The position numbers and the translations under genes were made by a program. This document shows, in pieces, positions 14,688-16,750 of a stretch of DNA of 16,750 nucleotides (positions within the stretch are counted from its first letter, which is position 1; the number at the start of each line of letters is the position of its first letter). Origin of the DNA: an uncultured Oscillospiraceae bacterium. GTDB taxonomy: Bacteria; Bacillota; Clostridia; Oscillospirales; Ruminococcaceae. The DNA lies in contig CAKSHG010000023.1 in NCBI GenBank assembly GCA_934456315.1, positions 1-16,750 on the forward strand, read 5' to 3'. Under the pieces are notes generated by a model. It did no database searches. It saw nothing but the letters and a program-made list of their open reading frames with translations, and was not told the DNA's origin.

Positions 14688-14909
14688 CGTGTTAACGCGG
14701 TTCCACTTCGCTTCGGGCTGACGCCCCTCAAATCCCCTTAACGCGGGGAAACGCAGACGGCTACTGTGGAGCGCACGCTCCGGTGGTTCGCCGACCGGGC
14801 TCACAGCCGCACTTTCACAGGGTCCCGCCGCAGCGCTCTCACCAATGCGCCGCTCTCTGGAGGTGGGGTTATCCGGTTACTCTGACTGATCAAAGCCTTT
14901 GCTACAATT
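14656..14909 (-). promoter_or_regulatory. T-box riboswitch, tRNA-Cys specific
   Basis: Reading the minus strand from about 14909: Stem I begins GGC (14897-14895) with the kink-turn GAT and the specifier-loop strand AGAGTA (14883-14878), then AGAGAG (14858-14853) and a distal hairpin GCGC-ATTGGTGAGA-GCGC. The returning strand is GTGAAAGTGCGGCTGTGAGCC. CAGTC (14888-14884) pairs with GGCTG (14808-14804), which places UGC (14811-14809), a Cys codon, in the specifier loop. The antiterminator is GCGAAG (14711-14706)/CTTCGC (14686-14681) and GCGT/ACGC around the 7-nt bulge TGGAACC (14705-14699). UGGA would pair with the UCCA end of tRNA-Cys. Uncharged tRNA-Cys stabilises the antiterminator, so transcription reaches cysE. 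Stem II and III hairpins (GGAGCG/CGCTCC; CCCC/GGGG) are also visible. Confidence 0.95.
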
Positions 14910-14915
14910 ACATAT

Positions 14916-14944
14916 ATTATACTCTATTTCGCACAGAATTTCAA
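14916..14944 (-). promoter_or_regulatory. Sigma-A promoter of the T-box operon
   Basis: On the minus strand TTGAAA (14944-14939), 17 nt, TATAAT (14921-14916). The start near 14909 is about 12 nt before Stem I of the T-box. Confidence 0.85.
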
Positions 14945-14981
14945 GTAGTGAACGAAGATTTTTTGAAATTTCACGAAACAA

Positions 14982-15329
14982 TCACGTCAGAAGAATGAAA
15001 GCCAGCGCCGCGATGAGCTTCATATCCGCCTTTTCGTGCAGCAGCAGGACTATCAGCGCGATGATAAGCAGGGAATCCCGGTCGCCGGTCAGCCTTTGCA
15101 GGAACCCTCCGGGGCTTCCCGTAACGGCAGAATAAGCCGTATCTGCGCGGCTCGCCTGACCGGAGCAGCAGTCCTGCCTGCGCTGCGCACCGGAGGTGGA
15201 GGAGCCTGTGGGCTCCGGAGCGCAGCCGCATTCCTGCCCGGGAGCGGAATCTGTAGGAGCCTGCCAGGCGCCGCTGTTGAATGATTCCACCGTGCGGTAC
15301 AGCGGAGAATTTTGAGTGTTCCAGACCAT
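14982..15329 (-). CDS. Small Cys-containing protein with hydrophobic C-terminus, unknown function
   Basis: This 115-aa protein is not recognised. The first half is polar and flexible, with a CGC motif (C34, C36) and a CC pair (C54, C55), then a Gly/Ser stretch. The C-terminus (85-115) opens with DRDSLLII, has two hydrophobic segments (87-97 and 105-114) separated by HEKADMK, and ends FILLT. The second could be a re-entrant or tail-anchored membrane pair; DxDxLLLLAL-type endings are widespread in small clostridial proteins of unknown function, an impression from memory. The ATG at 15329 was chosen because GGGAGGA precedes it and the upstream frame overlaps the previous gene. It is the last gene of a three-gene unit and starts one base after the preceding stop. 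No terminator is visible before the T-box promoter. Confidence 0.7.
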   Translation of the reverse strand: MVWNTQNSPLYRTVESFNSGAWQAPTDSAPGQECGCAPEPTGSSTSGAQRRQDCCSGQASRADTAYSAVTGSPGGFLQRLTGDRDSLLIIALIVLLLHEKADMKLIAALAFILLT

Positions 15330-15330
15330 A

Positions 15331-15645
15331 CTATCCTCCCAGATTTCCGAACAGACCGCTCTCCTTGAGCAGCGGGAGCAGCGAGATAAGCTTGAGCAGC
15401 CGCATGGCGGTGTCCACTTTCCCGCGGTTTTCCTCACGCAGGAGCGGTTTCAGCGCCAGGAGCAGCCGCTCGTCGTCGGAGGTGCTCCCGGCGGCGCTTA
15501 GCAGTCCGGCGATCTTTGCAAAGCTCGCGAGGTCCAGCCCGGCGAAAAGCCCGCCGGAATCTTCGGCGCTCTGTTCCTCTGCGGGGCTGTCGTCCTCCGG
15601 CGCGTCCCCGGCGAGCGCACGGAGGATATCCTCTATATTATCCAT
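15331..15645 (-). CDS. Small helical protein with an acidic linker, unknown function
   Basis: This 104-aa protein is not recognised. It has three parts: a short N-terminal helix (MDNIEDILRALAG), an acidic Ser/Glu/Asp linker (about 13-30), and an amphipathic helical core from GLFAGLDLASFAKIAG to the end. The core includes DDERLLLALKPLLREENRGKVDTAMRLL, with arginines and lysines spaced like a helix-turn-helix bundle, and finishes LLPLLKESGLFGNLGG. The ATG 15645 has GGAGG 8 nt upstream; a GTG three codons earlier has none suitably placed. The stop is 1 nt from the next gene's ATG, whose ribosome-binding site lies in this gene's last codons, so translation is likely coupled. The pattern reads as a conserved small clostridial protein; no enzyme motif is present. 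Confidence 0.75.
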   Translation of the reverse strand: MDNIEDILRALAGDAPEDDSPAEEQSAEDSGGLFAGLDLASFAKIAGLLSAAGSTSDDERLLLALKPLLREENRGKVDTAMRLLKLISLLPLLKESGLFGNLGG

Positions 15646-15673
15646 GCGCCGCACCTCCGTTCCGTGTTATCGC

Positions 15674-15910
15674 CTATTTCATGCTGCCGAGCAGCTTAAG
15701 TACTTCCTCCGGGGAACCGGCGGACTTGAGTTTTGACATCAGCGCCTTGTCTGCGAGCACTCTGCGCAGCTTTTCCTTGTCGCTCTTTGTGAGTATCGAT
15801 GAGAGCGCACCGAGGTCTTTTTTCTCGAGAGTTTTCCGGAGATCGTCCGGCGAGGAGCCGAGCTTTTCGCTTGCAGATTTTATCAGCTTGTCGAGTTCAT
15901 TGTTGTTCAT
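15674..15910 (-). CDS. Small basic helical protein, unknown function
   Basis: This 78-aa protein is not recognised. It is almost entirely predicted helix, very rich in Lys, Leu, Ser and Asp/Glu, without cysteine, tryptophan or aromatic core and with no signal peptide. Repeating elements are LDKLIKSASEKLG, LRKTLEKKDLGAL, and the end SPEEVLKLLGSM. GGGAGGT precedes the ATG. It is the first gene of the three-gene minus-strand unit, 28 nt before the next. The 159-nt divergent region toward the metallophosphoesterase shows no convincing minus-strand sigma-A promoter, so an alternative sigma factor is possible but unproven. The lack of long hydrophobic stretches suggests a soluble coiled or bundled protein, perhaps a partner of the following two. 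Confidence 0.75.
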   Translation of the reverse strand: MNNNELDKLIKSASEKLGSSPDDLRKTLEKKDLGALSSILTKSDKEKLRRVLADKALMSKLKSAGSPEEVLKLLGSMK

Positions 15911-16004
15911 GTCAGGTACCTCCCTAGATATGGCAGATCATGTAAAACTGTGTGAATTTTTCGTGAAAAAACTGCAAAGCCCCCTTTTATTCAAAACATT
16001 TTTA

Positions 16005-16013
16005 TGATATAAT
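16005..16013 (+). promoter_or_regulatory. Extended -10 element of the metallophosphoesterase
   Basis: TGATATAAT (16005-16013) is a full extended -10 box. The -35 region (TTTTAT at 15985-15990, 17 nt away) is weak, which extended -10 promoters tolerate. Confidence 0.55.
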
Positions 16014-16069
16014 ATGTATAACTAGAACATATAGAAATAAAATAAACCAATCGGAAAGGAAAACCAATT

Positions 16070-16573
16070 TTGAAGATATTAGTCGTATCAGATACGCACC
16101 GGAACTTCCATGTTCTGGAAGATATCGTGAATGAGAATCTGGACGCCGACCTGATGATACATCTCGGCGACGGCGAGAACGAAGCGCGGGATATTCACAA
16201 CCTGCACCCGGAGAAGCCAATGATCTATGTTGCGGGAAACTGCGATTACGGAATGCACAAATCAAGCGAGATCGTTACAGTCAGCGGATACAAGATCTAC
16301 TGCTGCCACGGTCACAACGAGAACGTTCACACGGGACTTGACCGCCTGGTCGCGCAGGCAAAGCTCAACGACTGCCGCATAGCGCTCTACGGGCACACCC
16401 ACCTCCACCGCACGGAAGTTATAGACGGAGTGTACGTAATGAATCCCGGCAGCCCTGACAGCCCGAGGAACCACACCGAGCCGTCCTACGGAGTTATCAA
16501 CATATCCAGCGACGGTGAGATCAGAATGAGCATAATGAAGGTGAAAAAGAGTGCTGAACAGAATAACGCTTGA
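16070..16573 (+). CDS. YfcE/MJ0936-type metallophosphoesterase
   Basis: This 167-aa cytoplasmic calcineurin-like phosphoesterase has the full set of metal ligands: D8 and H10 (VSDTH), D34 (HLGDGE), N57 (VAGNCDYG), H80 (CCHGHN), and H109 and H111 (YGHTHLH). YfcE-family enzymes hydrolyse phosphodiesters such as bis-p-nitrophenyl phosphate and need Mn2+ or similar; the natural substrate is unknown. The start is a TTG at 16070, because AAAGGA (16055-16060) sits 9 nt upstream and the following residues KILVVSDTH match the family start exactly. The frame then shares 23 nt with the birA start, indicating coupled translation. It has no obvious link to biotin biology; the pair looks like an ordinary compact housekeeping operon. 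Confidence 0.93.
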   Translation: MKILVVSDTHRNFHVLEDIVNENLDADLMIHLGDGENEARDIHNLHPEKPMIYVAGNCDYGMHKSSEIVTVSGYKIYCCHGHNENVHTGLDRLVAQAKLNDCRIALYGHTHLHRTEVIDGVYVMNPGSPDSPRNHTEPSYGVINISSDGEIRMSIMKVKKSAEQNNA

Positions 16574-16750
16574 CGAGGTGGATTCCACCAACAACTACCT
16601 GAAGCAGCACCGCGCAGGGCTTCCTGACGGCACCCTGGTGACAGCCGGACTTCAGACCGCCGGAAAGGGCAGGCGCGGTCACGACTGGCTTGCCGACCGT
16701 GGAATGCTGCCGCTGTCGCTGCTGCTGAAGCAGGCTCCCCACCCGGACAC
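16551..16750 (+). CDS. birA: Biotin--[acetyl-CoA-carboxylase] ligase, partial
   Basis: The first 66 residues are visible, running off the window. The enzyme makes biotinyl-AMP and attaches biotin to the carboxylase carrier lysine. DSTNNYL (11-17) and the adenylate-binding loop GKGRRG (38-43) identify it. The start is GTG 16551, the only usable one because TGA is in frame at 16542; AAGGTGA lies just before it. There is no N-terminal winged-helix domain, so this is the non-regulatory class I type that cannot act as a repressor itself. It overlaps the end of the metallophosphoesterase by 23 nt. Confidence 0.92.
   Translation, partial: MLNRITLDEVDSTNNYLKQHRAGLPDGTLVTAGLQTAGKGRRGHDWLADRGMLPLSLLLKQAPHPD

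Noticed and set aside
14798..14802. CCC or AGC after GTGAG as alternative T-box specifier (Pro or Ser)
   Set aside because: In solved T-boxes the specifier precedes the kink-turn GAG and follows the inner helix; UGC fits that place, and UGGA fits tRNA-Cys.
15281..16007. Plus-strand Ser/Arg-rich open frames of 151 and 163 aa
   Set aside because: They are antisense to the three small genes, lack ribosome-binding sites and show low-complexity shadow composition.
15911..16069. Sporulation sigma factor promoter (CATATCT near 15930) for the small-protein operon
   Set aside because: It touches the ribosome-binding site and has no matching -35 box, so transcription would start too late.
1..16750. 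CRISPR arrays, insertion sequences, phage genes, toxin-antitoxin pairs
   Set aside because: No regularly spaced repeats, transposase or integrase motifs or terminal inverted repeats were found on reading both strands.

Overview
The window looks like a chromosomal segment of a low-motility Clostridia bacterium, most likely in the Oscillospiraceae/Ruminococcus area. Evidence for this is the dense gene packing, near-consensus sigma-A promoters (TTGACA or close, 17-18 nt, TATAAT), strong GGAGG ribosome-binding sites, a Firmicutes-type T-box riboswitch, a CCA-encoding tRNA gene and fermentative/glycosidic genes at moderately high GC. The family-level placement is inference; no taxonomic marker gene is present. 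I see no phage, insertion sequence, CRISPR or other mobile element.

Plus-strand block, 1-9524. The window opens on the last 24 codons of an unidentified gene. Then follow mostly single-gene units, each with its own promoter, often placed right against the previous gene's terminator: an iron-dependent alcohol dehydrogenase resembling the C-terminal half of AdhE, a MATE-family exporter, a tRNA-Ser(CGA), a cytoplasmic family 2 glycoside hydrolase, a small nitroreductase, and a two-gene unit of a family 31 glycoside hydrolase overlapping sfsA. A candidate catabolite-repression (cre) site covers the -35 box of the GH31 promoter. Candidate Rex half-sites flank the alcohol dehydrogenase promoter.

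Minus-strand block, 14944-9530. A sigma-A promoter and a clear T-box leader precede cysE-cysS and three consecutive cyclophilin-type peptidyl-prolyl isomerase lipoproteins. Gaps are 1, 14, 14 and 31 nt, and no internal terminator is visible before the shared bidirectional hairpin at 9530-9556. The T-box carries a UGC codon in the specifier loop and UGGA in the acceptor-pairing bulge, which fits tRNA-Cys (U73) and not the tRNA-Ser of this window (G73). Uncharged tRNA-Cys would therefore raise cysteine synthesis, cysteinyl-tRNA supply and, by read-through, three surface lipoproteins. The cysE-proximal isomerase has lost its catalytic arginine; the distal one ends in a roughly 105-residue Ala/Ser/Thr-rich tail.

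Right end, 14982-16750. A minus-strand operon of three small unrecognised proteins (78, 104 and 115 aa; helical, helical, and a Cys-containing protein with a hydrophobic C-terminus) is divergent from a plus-strand YfcE-type metallophosphoesterase, which overlaps the start of a birA gene lacking the DNA-binding domain and cut by the window end. The best candidates for undescribed biology are the T-box-linked isomerase trio and the three-small-protein operon.
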